Source of the DNA: Anaerotignum sp. MB30-C6 | GTDB lineage: Bacteria > Bacillota > Clostridia > Lachnospirales > Anaerotignaceae | Length of the DNA: 64,000 bases | Assembly: GCF_030908465.1 (NCBI RefSeq) | Contig: NZ_CP133078.1 | Span: 2,170,001-2,234,000 of the forward strand | Direction of reading: 5' to 3' | Part shown: in pieces, positions 48,756 through 57,787 of the stretch | How the letters are laid out: every line of letters starts with the position of its first letter | How positions within the stretch are numbered: the first letter of the stretch is position 1 | The notes under the pieces: model-generated | What the model saw: only the letters and a program-made list of their open reading frames with translations | The model's database searches: none | What the model was told of the DNA's origin: nothing | Made by a program: the position numbers and the translations under genes

Positions 48756-49952
48756 TTAACATGAAAATCCTTCTTCTTCTTCGTCATAGTCTTTCATTAC
48801 GATATTTAAAAGAATCGGCGTTATAAACACCGTAGCGACGATGGCTAAAACTAGGGCCGGGAAAATTTTTTCCGTAACCAAACTTAACATTAAGCCCTTT
48901 TGAGCAACCATCAGGGCAACTTCTCCTCTGGAAACCATACCAATCCCAATGCCTAAGGCCTGCTGATTTGTCATTTTGAAAGCCTTTGCTCCCAATCCAC
49001 AACCAATAATCTTTGTAAGGGTGGCCACCACAAAAAGTGCAACCGCAAATTGGAGGGTTCTTGCGTCCAGCCCTGTAATATTGGTGTTGAGCCCAATGCT
49101 TGCAAAAAATATTGGGGAAAAGAATAGGTAAGATGCAATTGAAATCTTCTCTCCAACATGGTCCCTTGTTTTTGTAATATTGCAAAGGGTCAGACCTGCA
49201 AAATACGCCCCTGTAATATCCGCAATGCCAAAGAATTCTTCAGCCACATAAGCCATCAGAAAACAAAACGCAAGAGACCAAACGGCAACTCGCTTGCTTC
49301 TTCCATGATAAGCATCCAGTATTTTAAATAAGTTATTTACAATTGTGCCCACAATTGCTACAAACACAAAGAAGCCTAGAATTTTACCCAATACCAACAA
49401 TGGATTCGCAGAAGCGCCCTGGCTCAAACCAGAAATAACGGACAAAACAACAATTCCGACAATATCATCAATAATGGCAGCACCAATAATAATTGTACCT
49501 ACCTTAGATTTGATTTTCCCCATTTCACTTAGCGTTTCAACAGTAATACTAACCGAAGTTGCTGAAAAAACAACACCGATAAATATGGTTTCAATTAATT
49601 TCGCATATGTAAGACTGTCTCCAAAATAGAGATAGTAAATCCCCCCACAGAAAATGGTTGGCAGGAGTACGCCTAAGGCTGCAACAAGACATGCTGTTCC
49701 TCCAGCCCTCTTCAGCTCCTTAACATCAGTCCCTAACCCTGCACTAAACATTAACATGATTACACCAATTTCTGATGCAGTCATTAAAAAGCTGGTTTCT
49801 TGAAGAACTCCAAATCCACTGGGCCCGAGAATAACACCGGCCACAAGGGCACCTAAAACTTGAGGTAAGTTAATCTTCTCTGTCATCAGACCACATACTT
49901 TCGTGAACAATAAAATCAAGGCGATCGCCAATAAAAAATCGTAGGATTCCAT
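48756..49952 (-). CDS. Cation:proton antiporter, CPA2 family (copy 1)
   Basis: 398 residues from the ATG at 49952 (MESYDFLLAIALIL). The sequence AAAGAGATGAT before it matches the anti-Shine-Dalgarno well and the start aligns with the paralogue; the longer frame to 49997 is not needed. About 12 membrane segments. GALVAGVILGPSGFGVL is the conserved first-half motif, and GVVFSATSVSITVETLSEMG with AIIDDIVGIVVLSV holds the two acidic residues used in ion exchange. It probably exports sodium or potassium for protons. It lies next to a close paralogue. The 450 bases between the two genes are AT-rich and otherwise empty apart from the paralogue's terminator. Confidence 0.92.
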   Translation of the reverse strand: MESYDFLLAIALILLFTKVCGLMTEKINLPQVLGALVAGVILGPSGFGVLQETSFLMTASEIGVIMLMFSAGLGTDVKELKRAGGTACLVAALGVLLPTIFCGGIYYLYFGDSLTYAKLIETIFIGVVFSATSVSITVETLSEMGKIKSKVGTIIIGAAIIDDIVGIVVLSVISGLSQGASANPLLVLGKILGFFVFVAIVGTIVNNLFKILDAYHGRSKRVAVWSLAFCFLMAYVAEEFFGIADITGAYFAGLTLCNITKTRDHVGEKISIASYLFFSPIFFASIGLNTNITGLDARTLQFAVALFVVATLTKIIGCGLGAKAFKMTNQQALGIGIGMVSRGEVALMVAQKGLMLSLVTEKIFPALVLAIVATVFITPILLNIVMKDYDEEEEGFSC

Positions 49953-50359
49953 TATATTATCATCTCTTTTCTTATTTATTTGTACATATTGCTTCATCCA
50001 ACCACCATGGAAAGAATTATATGCCTCTATTTTTTATTTTACAAGGTCAGGAAAAGTTTCTTAACATAAAATATACGAGTGAATAATTCATAATTTTAGG
50101 TAGTTATTTCAGATAATTTACATTTTATGGTATATATCTTGTTTTTTTTCAGCATTCTTAAGTATATTTTTTAACAAAAAATTTATACCTCCTTTTTTGT
50201 CAATCTTTTTACAGCTTTTTCTGTTTCCAATTTTTATCATCACTTTGTAGATATTCCACAAAAATTTATATAATGCACTTTTTCAAAAACATAACGAAAT
50301 CTTTGCACCAATAAGCATATTATTTGCAAAAATATACACTCTACAATTTGCTTTTAGCA

Positions 50360-50396
50360 TTTTAAAAAGCGGTTCCCCAACAAGAGGATACCGCTT
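50360..50396 (-). terminator. Intrinsic terminator of antiporter copy 2
   Basis: AAGCGGT (50367-50373) pairs with ACCGCTT (50390-50396), with further pairing of TCCCC and GAGGA inside. The minus strand then has five T. Confidence 0.75.
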
Positions 50397-50408
50397 ATTT
50401 AAACTTCA

Positions 50409-51593
50409 CTAGGATAAGTGTTCCGAATAATTTTTCATTACCAAATTTAGAAAAACTGGTGTAACCAATACTGTAGCGATAATAACCAAAACAAGGGCAG
50501 GGAAAATACTCTCCTCTACCAATTTAAGCATTACCCCCTTTTGAATCAACATCAATGCAACCTCACCTCTGGACATCATACCTACTCCCACGCCCAAAGC
50601 TTGTTGATTTGTCATTTTACAAAGCTTAGCTCCCCCTCCACAGCCTATAATCTTTGTAGCACAAGCAATAACGAAAAGGATTGCCGCAAAAAGTAAGGCT
50701 TGTTTCCCTAGCCCCGTTATATTTGTTTTGATACCAATGCTTGCAAAAAACACTGGAGAGAATACAAGGTAAGAAGCAATCGCAATTTTTTCTGCCACAA
50801 AAGTCTTCGTTTTTGCAATATTGCAAAGGATTAGGCCTGCAAAATATGCCCCAGTAATATCAGCCACACCAAAAAATTCTTCTGCTCCATAGGACATCAA
50901 AAAGCAATATGCTAATGCCCAGACTGCAGCCCGCTTGCTTTTGCCGTGGTGTTCATTTAGCATTTTGAACAGATAATGGACAATTAAACCAATTGCCACC
51001 ACAAAAACAAAAAAGCCAAAAATCTTACCCACCACTTCCATAGGGTTGCCGCCACCTTTTTTGCCTAGCCCTGAAATGATTGATAACATAATGATGCCAA
51101 TAATATCATCTATAATAGCAGCACTTATGATGGTGGTTCCAACTCTAGTTTTTATTTTCCCCATCTCGCTCAATGTTTCCACTGTGATACTAACAGACGT
51201 TGCAGAAAAAATAACCCCTATAAAGACAGCATTCAATAAATTTGTATAGGTATAGCTTTCTGAAAAGAAGAAGTAATATAAGCCTCCACAGAAAACAAGG
51301 GGAACGAGAACACCAAAAATGGCAATCAAAAAAGACATTAGACCAGTCTTTTTAAGCTCATTTAAATTTGTGTCTAGTCCAGCGGTAAACATGAGCATAA
51401 TGACGCCGATTTCCGAGGCTTTCAATAGAAATTCCGTTTCTCTTAAAATGCCAAATCCACTGGGTCCAAGAATAATACCAGCAATAAGGGCGCCAACAAC
51501 TTGAGGCAAATGCACTTTTTCTGTGGCTAGTCCGAACATTTTTGTGGATAACAAAATTAATGCCAAAACCATTAAAAAATCATAAGATTCCAA
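50409..51593 (-). CDS. Cation:proton antiporter, CPA2 family (copy 2, TTG start)
   Basis: 394 residues beginning at a TTG codon (51593), nine bases after AAAGGAGAAG; the N-terminus ESYDFLMVLALILLSTK aligns with copy 1, which confirms the start. It shares most of its sequence with copy 1, including GPSGFGIL, GVIFSATSVSITVETLSEMGKIK and AAIIDDIIGIIML. This is a tandem duplication with separate terminators. The differing C-termini (KNYSEHLS here, KDYDEEEEGFSC in copy 1) may reflect different regulation. It probably performs sodium- or potassium-proton exchange. Confidence 0.92.
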   Translation of the reverse strand: MESYDFLMVLALILLSTKMFGLATEKVHLPQVVGALIAGIILGPSGFGILRETEFLLKASEIGVIMLMFTAGLDTNLNELKKTGLMSFLIAIFGVLVPLVFCGGLYYFFFSESYTYTNLLNAVFIGVIFSATSVSITVETLSEMGKIKTRVGTTIISAAIIDDIIGIIMLSIISGLGKKGGGNPMEVVGKIFGFFVFVVAIGLIVHYLFKMLNEHHGKSKRAAVWALAYCFLMSYGAEEFFGVADITGAYFAGLILCNIAKTKTFVAEKIAIASYLVFSPVFFASIGIKTNITGLGKQALLFAAILFVIACATKIIGCGGGAKLCKMTNQQALGVGVGMMSRGEVALMLIQKGVMLKLVEESIFPALVLVIIATVLVTPVFLNLVMKNYSEHLS

Positions 51594-52041
51594 GGTCTTC
51601 TTCTCCTTTCACTTCATAAAGCAATTTCTTTTTTGAAACTAAATATTAAAGCTTTTTATCGTAAAGCATACAAAGATATTTTCAAATTAGGTTTAGTTTA
51701 TGTATTTCTAGGAAATTTATTTGAATTTTTTTCTTAAATGATTCATTCTGTACCTATTTAATGCTTGCGTAATATCGACAACGAAAGTCGTATATAATCA
51801 AGCGGTTCTCCTAAAATCAAAAAGCATCGGTTAACAAAAAACTTAGGCAATTTACGTGTTCTTCTTCAGACATTTTTTAAAGAAAATTTCTAGCCTTACC
51901 CAGCAATTATTTAAAGGTCAAAACAAACCTTTGTAAAGTTTAAAATGTGCATGAATAAAACTAGAATCTGTAATTCTAAAAAATTAACGTTGCAAAGTAT
52001 CGATTTTTTCCTAATTCCATTATTTTTACTAAAACCATGAA

Positions 52042-52087
52042 AAAAGCCCATATTGCAACGCAACTTATGCGAAACAATAGGGCTTTT
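52042..52087 (-). terminator. Intrinsic terminator of the Fe-S protein gene
   Basis: AAAAGCCC (52042-52049) pairs with GGGCTTTT (52080-52087) and the minus strand continues with T. The rest of the gene-free stretch between this and the antiporter start (51594-52041) is AT-rich; it should hold the antiporter promoter, and I see no RNA or ORF in it. Confidence 0.7.
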
Positions 52088-52135
52088 CGAGAACTACCTA
52101 CTCTACATTACTTTTTTGGGGGAAACTACTTCCCT

Positions 52136-52837
52136 TTAAGCGATAATTTCACCTTGGGTTGAAATGGTTACAATCTGCCAAGGAAGGAATTTTCCACTAT
52201 TTTGTAGTGCGGTTTTTACGGCCATTTCAATGCCGCCACAGCAAGGGACCTGCATTCTTACTACGGTTACACTTTTAATATCATTCTGCATAATAATCTG
52301 CTGCAGTTTTTCGGCATAGTCAGCCATATCCAATTTAGGGCAACCGATCAATGTCACCTTGTTTTTCATGAATTTGTTGTGAAAATCGCCATAGGCATAA
52401 GCAGAGCAATCTGCAGCGATTAAGAGGTTTGCTCCATCAAAGTATGGCGCCTGAATGGGAGCCAATTGAATTTGAACTGGCCATTGACGAAGCTGGCTTC
52501 CCACTACCCCTGCCACTGGCTGTTCTTTAGAACTATTCTGAACCGCCTGAGGCTGCAACGTACGGGATTGACTTCCTGGACAGCTGCAAGCATGAGCCTT
52601 TGCTGCCATGTTTTTCTTAACTGCTTCCTCGTCATAGGGCAATGCTTCCCTTTCCACAAACTGTATTGCCCCCGTAGGGCAAGTGGGCAAACAATCCCCA
52701 AGGCCATCGCAATAATCATCTCTAATTAACTGTGCTTTACCATCAATCATAGCAATTGCTCCTTCATGGCACGCTGTAGCACATAATCCGCAACCGTTAC
52801 ATTTATCTTGGTTAATTTCAATAATTCTTCTAATCAT
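52136..52837 (-). CDS. 4Fe-4S binding protein of the Crp-associated type
   Basis: 233 residues from the ATG at 52837, eight bases after GGAGG. Residues 1-62 hold two ferredoxin-like motifs: CNGCGLCATAC and a second with wider spacing, CDGLGDCLPTC followed by PTGAI. A linker with ACSCPG (about 85-92) adds cysteines. The C-terminal domain (about 115-230) contains LLIAADCSAYAYGDFH, TLIGCPKLD and VRMQVPCCGGIE, conserved in this anaerobe-specific family and probably also binding iron-sulfur or redox cofactors. It is divergent from a Crp/Fnr regulator, a common pairing, suggesting redox or nitrogen-oxide response. Function unknown. Confidence 0.85.
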   Translation of the reverse strand: MIRRIIEINQDKCNGCGLCATACHEGAIAMIDGKAQLIRDDYCDGLGDCLPTCPTGAIQFVEREALPYDEEAVKKNMAAKAHACSCPGSQSRTLQPQAVQNSSKEQPVAGVVGSQLRQWPVQIQLAPIQAPYFDGANLLIAADCSAYAYGDFHNKFMKNKVTLIGCPKLDMADYAEKLQQIIMQNDIKSVTVVRMQVPCCGGIEMAVKTALQNSGKFLPWQIVTISTQGEIIA

Positions 52838-52955
52838 TTTCATTACCTCCAAATATATTTATAAAATTATTTTTTCATTGTCTTGTCTTTCTGGGTATAG
52901 AATACTATAATAACCATATAGTTTCTGTTGGAAATACAACGAAAAGGAGTTTTTT

Positions 52956-53627
52956 ATGATTTCTCTTTCTATTTTGAAAAAGTCACCGCTTTTTTCGGGC
53001 ATCGACACTAAGGATTTGCAGTCCATGCTAAGCTGTCTGTCTGCTGTAGAAAAAAAATATGCCAAAAATGAGTTGATTCTTCGTCAAGGAGACCCTGTAG
53101 GCTATATGGGTCTGGTTTTATCCGGGCGCATCCATATTCTAAAAGACGATTTTTGGGGCAACAGAACCATACTCAGCGATGTAACACCTTCCCAAATGTT
53201 TGCAGAATCCTTCGCATGTTCCCAAAACCAAGGCCTATCCGTAAGTGTTCTTGCCGTTGAACCTACTTCCGTTTTATTTTTGGATATCAAAAGAATTTTG
53301 AATACTTGTTCCTCTGCCTGCGTTTTTCATACTCGTTTGATCCGAAATTTGCTTTCAGTTTTGGCAGAAAAAAATCTAATGCTCACGGGAAAAATTGATC
53401 ATATTACAAAAAGAACAACAAGAGAAAAATTACTTTCCTACCTTTCTGCGGAATCTTTAAAAGCAGGATCACCAAAATTTCAAATCCCTTTTAATCGTCA
53501 ACAGTTGGCGGAATATTTGGCTGTTGATCGCAGTGCCATGTCACAGGAGCTGTCAAAGCTGCAAAAGGAAGATTATTTAAGCTATCATAAAAATAACTTT
53601 CATTTAAAAGATAATTTTACCCATTAA
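52956..53627 (+). CDS. Crp/Fnr family transcriptional regulator
   Basis: 223 residues. The cyclic-nucleotide-like beta barrel (about 10-125) includes LFSGIDTKDLQSMLSCLSA and ILRQGDPVGYMGLVLSGRIHIL. The C-terminal winged helix (about 145-220) has NRQQLAEYLAVDRSAMSQELSKLQKE as the recognition helix-turn-helix. The cysteines (C32, C89, C110, C114) are not arranged as in oxygen-sensing FNR, so heme or another ligand is possible. AAAAGGAG precedes the ATG. It is divergently transcribed from the Fe-S protein, and the 118 bases between, with the partial palindrome TATAGAATACTATA, are a likely target. Confidence 0.9.
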   Translation: MISLSILKKSPLFSGIDTKDLQSMLSCLSAVEKKYAKNELILRQGDPVGYMGLVLSGRIHILKDDFWGNRTILSDVTPSQMFAESFACSQNQGLSVSVLAVEPTSVLFLDIKRILNTCSSACVFHTRLIRNLLSVLAEKNLMLTGKIDHITKRTTREKLLSYLSAESLKAGSPKFQIPFNRQQLAEYLAVDRSAMSQELSKLQKEDYLSYHKNNFHLKDNFTH

Positions 53628-53762
53628 AAAAACCTCCTTCACAAGAAAAACATTGCTAAAATCTACCGATAGTCGTTCCAATATGTTCCTACATAATAAT
53701 AAACGACGGTGTAATACTATTAGTGCAACACAAAAAAAGTTATTCTCAAGGAGGTAATTAAA

Positions 53763-53984
53763 ATGAGTGGAACAAACAGCACAAGTAATAAAATGAACGT
53801 ACCCGAAGCAAGAGCAGCAATGGAACAGTTCAAATATGAAGTTGCGAACGAAATCGGCGTACCTTTGAAAAAAGGCTACAATGGCGACTTAACATCCGCA
53901 CAGAACGGTTATGTTGGTGGCTATATGGTTAAAAAAATGATCGAAGCTCAGGAAAAAGCTATGGCTGGTAAAACTCAGGGCTAA
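53763..53984 (+). CDS. Alpha/beta-type small acid-soluble spore protein
   Basis: 73 residues. Segment FKYEVANEIGVPLKKGYNGDLTSAQNGYVGGYMVKKMIEAQEK is the conserved DNA-binding part of alpha/beta SASP, with the GPR protease site region FKYEVANEIG. It protects spore DNA and supplies amino acids at germination. AAGGAGG precedes the ATG. This is the more standard of the two spore proteins in the window. Confidence 0.95.
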   Translation: MSGTNSTSNKMNVPEARAAMEQFKYEVANEIGVPLKKGYNGDLTSAQNGYVGGYMVKKMIEAQEKAMAGKTQG

Positions 53985-54053
53985 TCACAATACCCTTAGT
54001 TACGAAAGGCACTAAGCTTTGAGCATGGCCTCTAAGGACTCCTGTCTGAGGCA

Positions 54054-54092
54054 AAAAAGAGCCTGAAGTATTTATACTTCAGGCTCTTTTTC
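54054..54092 (+). terminator. Intrinsic terminator of the spore protein gene
   Basis: GAGCCTGAAGTA and TACTTCAGGCTC form a strong stem flanked by A and T runs, about 75 bases after the stop. Between it and the LysE gene (54093-54371) only a doubtful minus-strand frame exists. Confidence 0.9.
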
Positions 54093-54371
54093 ATATTAAA
54101 TTTACTATCAATGCAACCCTTTTTATTTTCCCAGTCCTTAACCCCATTGTTTAAAGAGCCTATTCTTATTTTTTTAGCGTCAGAAGAATAGATATGACTT
54201 ATAAATTTATAACCCAGTATCTCTCTTAACACATCACTTTTTTTCGCATATAATAAAGTACCTTGGTAAACAAAAAAATAAAAGCAGTCTTCTCCATCCA
54301 CCTATGGTAAATGAAAAATGGCTGCTATTATGCTGCTATTATAAGGATAGAACTCTGGTAAAGATTTCGCC

Positions 54372-54953
54372 TTATGCGAATAAGGAAAAAGCGCAATACA
54401 CCAAAAGTAATGACATTACCGTATTGGTTACCTTTGCATAGCGGGAAAATAAAAGCCTAAATACAGAGCCAAAAGTAGCCCAGCAAAGATTGAAAAAGCA
54501 GCCGATGGTAGCCAGTAAAATAGCAAAGCCAAGAAGCTGAATTGGGCTGTTTTGAAAATGAGGTAATATGTAAGATTCCATGGAAACCATGCCATAAATA
54601 TAAATTTTGGGGTTAATGAACTGTAAAAGCAAGCCTGAAACAAAGCCATTTTTTACTTGTCTCTCCTCAATTTCTCCTGATCTTTTAAAAGTGGTATATG
54701 CCAAGTATAGCATGTATCCCGCCCCAACAATGAGCATAGGGGTCTTAATAATAGGCATCAATGCATGGAGTACACTGCTTAACACAGTACAAATAATCAT
54801 GACGGCCATAAAGCCCACCCATATTCCCAAATTGAAAGGGTAGGATTTCTTCAATCCCACTCGTCCTGCATTTGACATAGACATAATATTATTGGGGCCA
54901 GGGGTTGCTGTGGTAATGACTGCATAGGTTACAAAATTAATCCAATTAAACAC
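54372..54953 (-). CDS. LysE family exporter (GTG start)
   Basis: 193 residues from a GTG at 54953, eight bases after GGAGG; the upstream in-frame ATG at 54968 has no site before it because GGAGG lies within its own codons. Six membrane segments. The N-terminal FNWINFVTYAVITTATPGPNNIMSMSN carries the TPGPNN signature of LysE/RhtB amino-acid exporters, and GLLLQFINPKIYIYG is the second conserved region. It probably exports an amino acid; the substrate is not readable. Single gene. Confidence 0.92.
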   Translation of the reverse strand: MFNWINFVTYAVITTATPGPNNIMSMSNAGRVGLKKSYPFNLGIWVGFMAVMIICTVLSSVLHALMPIIKTPMLIVGAGYMLYLAYTTFKRSGEIEERQVKNGFVSGLLLQFINPKIYIYGMVSMESYILPHFQNSPIQLLGFAILLATIGCFFNLCWATFGSVFRLLFSRYAKVTNTVMSLLLVYCAFSLFA

Positions 54954-55229
54954 AAAGTCTACCTCCATCCATTTATCTTCTATATTTCTTACATAAGATT
55001 TTGCTTTTCAACACAATTTACTAAATCTTTCTTTTTATTTCATTTAATTAAATTAGACTAAAAGGTTGTAATTTTTATATTGTACTAGTTTAAATACATT
55101 GTGTCAATCAGTTCGTTCCTGTTATTTGAAATTCCACAAATAGACCAACTCTAACAGGGTTATTCATTGAAATCCATGCATTTTACATAATTACGCCGAT
55201 GCTTTTAAAGCAACTTTGGGGGGAGACAT

Positions 55230-56381
55230 ATGAACACAGGTATTGCCGAAATAAATATATTAGGCATCATCTTGTTTGTACTGCTCATTTTTCATGGCAA
55301 AACAGCAGTACAGGAACAGAATAACCATAGATTTTTTTATAATGTCATCTTTTTCATTATTTTAACCTTGGCTGCAAATACTTTGCAATGTTTTATGAAG
55401 GAAACCACCGCACAAAGTGCAATATGGGTTCATTATTTTGTTATAATGGTGTGTTCTACCTCTACTGCATTAGGCGGCTTTTATTGGTTTATTTTTGTTT
55501 TTAATGAAGTTCAGGAAAACCCACAATGTAATTCTTCTTCAAATCTCCTGTTTCTCTTACCGTTAATTATTTGGACTGGGGTGACTTTAAGTTCATCTTT
55601 TCACCACTGGATATTTTATGTGGATGAAAGAAATCATTATAACCAAGGAGATTTATATTTCCTACAAAACTTCATGGTTTATGGCTACATTTTAGCAAGT
55701 GCAATGACTTCATATGCAAGGTATAGAAAAGAAAATATATGTGAAAAGAGAAGAATTTACCTTCATCTATTTATTTACTCCACAATTCCCTTACTGGGTA
55801 AAGCCTTGGAAATGTTTTTTCCATGGATGCGTACTACCGCTCCTTCCATTGTCATTTCTATCGTCATGCTATATCTTAGTATGATGAAAGCAGAAATTTT
55901 TCTAGATCCGCTAACAAAGTTATATAATCGCAGGCAATTTCAACAACATCTTTTGCAACATTCCAATCATATAAAAAGTAAAAATATTTTTTTAATCTTC
56001 TTTGATATCAATAACTTCAAAAGAATTAATGATAACTTTGGTCATATCGAAGGGGATAAAGCTTTAGTGATTGTTGCCCAAATATTAAAGAACGTTTTTA
56101 CAGATAAAAATGCCTTTCTCGCCCGTTATGGCGGGGATGAATTTGCGGTAATCTTATCAAAAGACGAAAAGGAGATTGTAGCCTGTCTGGACCAGGTTGA
56201 GCATGCCCTTTTTGAAGTTTCCCAATGTCTGCCCTACAAACTTTCCCTTAGTGTGGGTTACTCCATTTATGGTGAGGATAATGCAACCACCATCGAAAGC
56301 CTTGTTCAGGCAGCGGACAAAAAAATGTACTGCGATAAACAGGAAAGAAAAAATAATTCTTATGATTTAAGCAGTTTTTAG
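55230..56381 (+). CDS. Membrane-bound diguanylate cyclase (GGDEF)
   Basis: 383 residues. The first 215 contain about seven membrane segments of an unassigned sensor. The GGDEF domain (about 220-370) starts DPLTKLYNRRQFQQHL, has FDINNFKRINDNFGHIEGD and the intact RYGGDEF at 299-305. The product-inhibition RxxD motif expected just upstream is missing (KNAF instead), so c-di-GMP feedback is probably lost. A GGGGGGAG site precedes the ATG. It synthesises c-di-GMP in response to an unknown signal. Single gene. Confidence 0.92.
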   Translation: MNTGIAEINILGIILFVLLIFHGKTAVQEQNNHRFFYNVIFFIILTLAANTLQCFMKETTAQSAIWVHYFVIMVCSTSTALGGFYWFIFVFNEVQENPQCNSSSNLLFLLPLIIWTGVTLSSSFHHWIFYVDERNHYNQGDLYFLQNFMVYGYILASAMTSYARYRKENICEKRRIYLHLFIYSTIPLLGKALEMFFPWMRTTAPSIVISIVMLYLSMMKAEIFLDPLTKLYNRRQFQQHLLQHSNHIKSKNIFLIFFDINNFKRINDNFGHIEGDKALVIVAQILKNVFTDKNAFLARYGGDEFAVILSKDEKEIVACLDQVEHALFEVSQCLPYKLSLSVGYSIYGEDNATTIESLVQAADKKMYCDKQERKNNSYDLSSF

Positions 56382-56444
56382 ACTTGAGTTGGTTCGTTTT
56401 TCAATCAACCCCTATGTGATAAACTTTTTATGTCAGTCATAACA

Positions 56445-56545
56445 AAACCTCCTTTGATTATTTAGCGGTTGGGGAACCACTTTAATCTTATCAAAGGAGG
56501 TTTACTACTGCTCTAAACATTTTATTCCACCAGCAGAGCTGGTGG
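56445..56545. repeat. Two adjacent strong hairpins between convergent genes
   Basis: A perfect 14-base inverted repeat (56445-56458 and 56490-56503; arms AAACCTCCTTTGAT and ATCAAAGGAGGTTT) encloses a smaller GGTT-GGGG-AACC hairpin. Twenty-three bases on, CCACCAGC (56527-56534) pairs with GCTGGTGG (56538-56545). Neither has a good T tract on the expected strand, so simple termination is a poor explanation for both. One arm contains a strong Shine-Dalgarno sequence. They may be terminators, or the end of a small non-autonomous element of the IS200/IS605 kind. Confidence 0.45.
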
Positions 56546-56560
56546 TTTATTAGTGCTACC

Positions 56561-57724
56561 TTAGCACCAAAGTTTCATCATCCGTTCAAGCATCATATGT
56601 ATACTTGCCTTATCCACAGCTTCCAAGGCTACTAGGTCTGTTCTGCCTACTTCTTTTCCATCTAAGGTGTAAATCATTTCGCCAACCTTCGTTCCTTGGG
56701 CGATGGGTGCCTTTACAGATGGCAAAAGCTCTGTTTTTGTTTCCCATTCTCCGTTACTACCTTTGCCCATCAACACAGAAATTTCATCTTTTACAACAGC
56801 ATTTACCCCTTCTTTCATTCCCTTTTCCACAGGAATCAAGCCCATATCCTGCCCAATAGGATAACCCTTTTCTACAGTATAGTTTGCAAAACCATGATCA
56901 AGCAACTTCATGACTTCTTGGAACCGAATCCGAAAATCTGGGGCTGCCATAACAACGCCAATTAAACTTAAACCATTGCGTTCTGCTGTTCCAGAGAGGC
57001 AATATAGCGCTTTGCCTGTAGAGCCTGTTTTAAGCCCCGTTGCCCCCTCATACCATTTGATTAGTTTATTGGTATTGGTTAAACCAAATTCAGTTTCACC
57101 TTTTCTTGTTTTGTGGGTAATGGTATCCATCCAGGTTGTTGTGTATTCTTTAATCTCAGGAAAATTCTTCATCAACTCACGGCTCATCAATGCAATATCG
57201 TATGCACTGGAAACATGGCCATCAGCATCCAATCCACAGGCATTGACAAACACGGAGTCCTCCATGCCCAGCTCCTTTGCCCTTTCGTTCATCTTTTCTA
57301 CAAACCCTTCCTCACTGCCAGCAACAAATTCCGCCATAGCCACCGCTGCATCATTGGCGGATGCAATGGCGATACATTTTGTCAAATCCGCTGCCGTTTG
57401 GGTTTCTCCTGGCTCCAAAAAAACTTGAGATCCACCCATACTTGCCGCATGGTCGCTGATCTGAACGGAATCTGTCCATGCGAACTTACCATCCGCTTGA
57501 GCCTCATAAATGAGCAACAAGGTCATTACCTTGGTTACACTGGCAAGGGGCATTGCCTCATGGCTGTTTTTTTCATAAATTACCGTACCCGTTGCCTGCT
57601 CCATTAAAACAGCGCTTTTGGACTGTAGTTGCAAGCCGCTGTCGCTGCCTTCTTCCGCACAAACAGAAAAGGGCGCCAGAAAACAGAAAAATGCTGTCAC
57701 TGCCGCCAATATCCTCTTTTTCAT
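56561..57724 (-). CDS. D-alanyl-D-alanine carboxypeptidase (DacF/PBP5-like)
   Basis: 387 residues with a signal peptide (1-23, VCA). The penicillin-binding motifs are S62-V-T-K65, S122-A-N124 and K232-T-G, all at normal spacing. The C-terminal PBP5 domain (about 280-370) precedes a short hydrophobic/amphipathic end (IHMMLERMMKLW) that could bind the membrane. It trims D-Ala from peptidoglycan peptides; such genes often serve in sporulation. GGGGAGG precedes the ATG. It follows sfsA on the same strand, with a small AGACTAT/ATAGTCT hairpin between them. Confidence 0.95.
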   Translation of the reverse strand: MKKRILAAVTAFFCFLAPFSVCAEEGSDSGLQLQSKSAVLMEQATGTVIYEKNSHEAMPLASVTKVMTLLLIYEAQADGKFAWTDSVQISDHAASMGGSQVFLEPGETQTAADLTKCIAIASANDAAVAMAEFVAGSEEGFVEKMNERAKELGMEDSVFVNACGLDADGHVSSAYDIALMSRELMKNFPEIKEYTTTWMDTITHKTRKGETEFGLTNTNKLIKWYEGATGLKTGSTGKALYCLSGTAERNGLSLIGVVMAAPDFRIRFQEVMKLLDHGFANYTVEKGYPIGQDMGLIPVEKGMKEGVNAVVKDEISVLMGKGSNGEWETKTELLPSVKAPIAQGTKVGEMIYTLDGKEVGRTDLVALEAVDKASIHMMLERMMKLWC

Positions 57725-57787
57725 GCACGTTCCTCCCCAAAGACTATATTCCTTAATAGTCTATGTCCTGAGAAGGATGGATATACC

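Noticed and set aside
54032..54301. 89-codon minus-strand frame between the spore protein and LysE genes (MDGEDCFYFFVYQGTLLYAKK...)
   Set aside because: Its last part runs through the strong terminator of the spore protein gene, and its only purine-rich site touches the start codon. The sequence looks somewhat protein-like, so a decayed gene is possible, but I cannot support a functional CDS.
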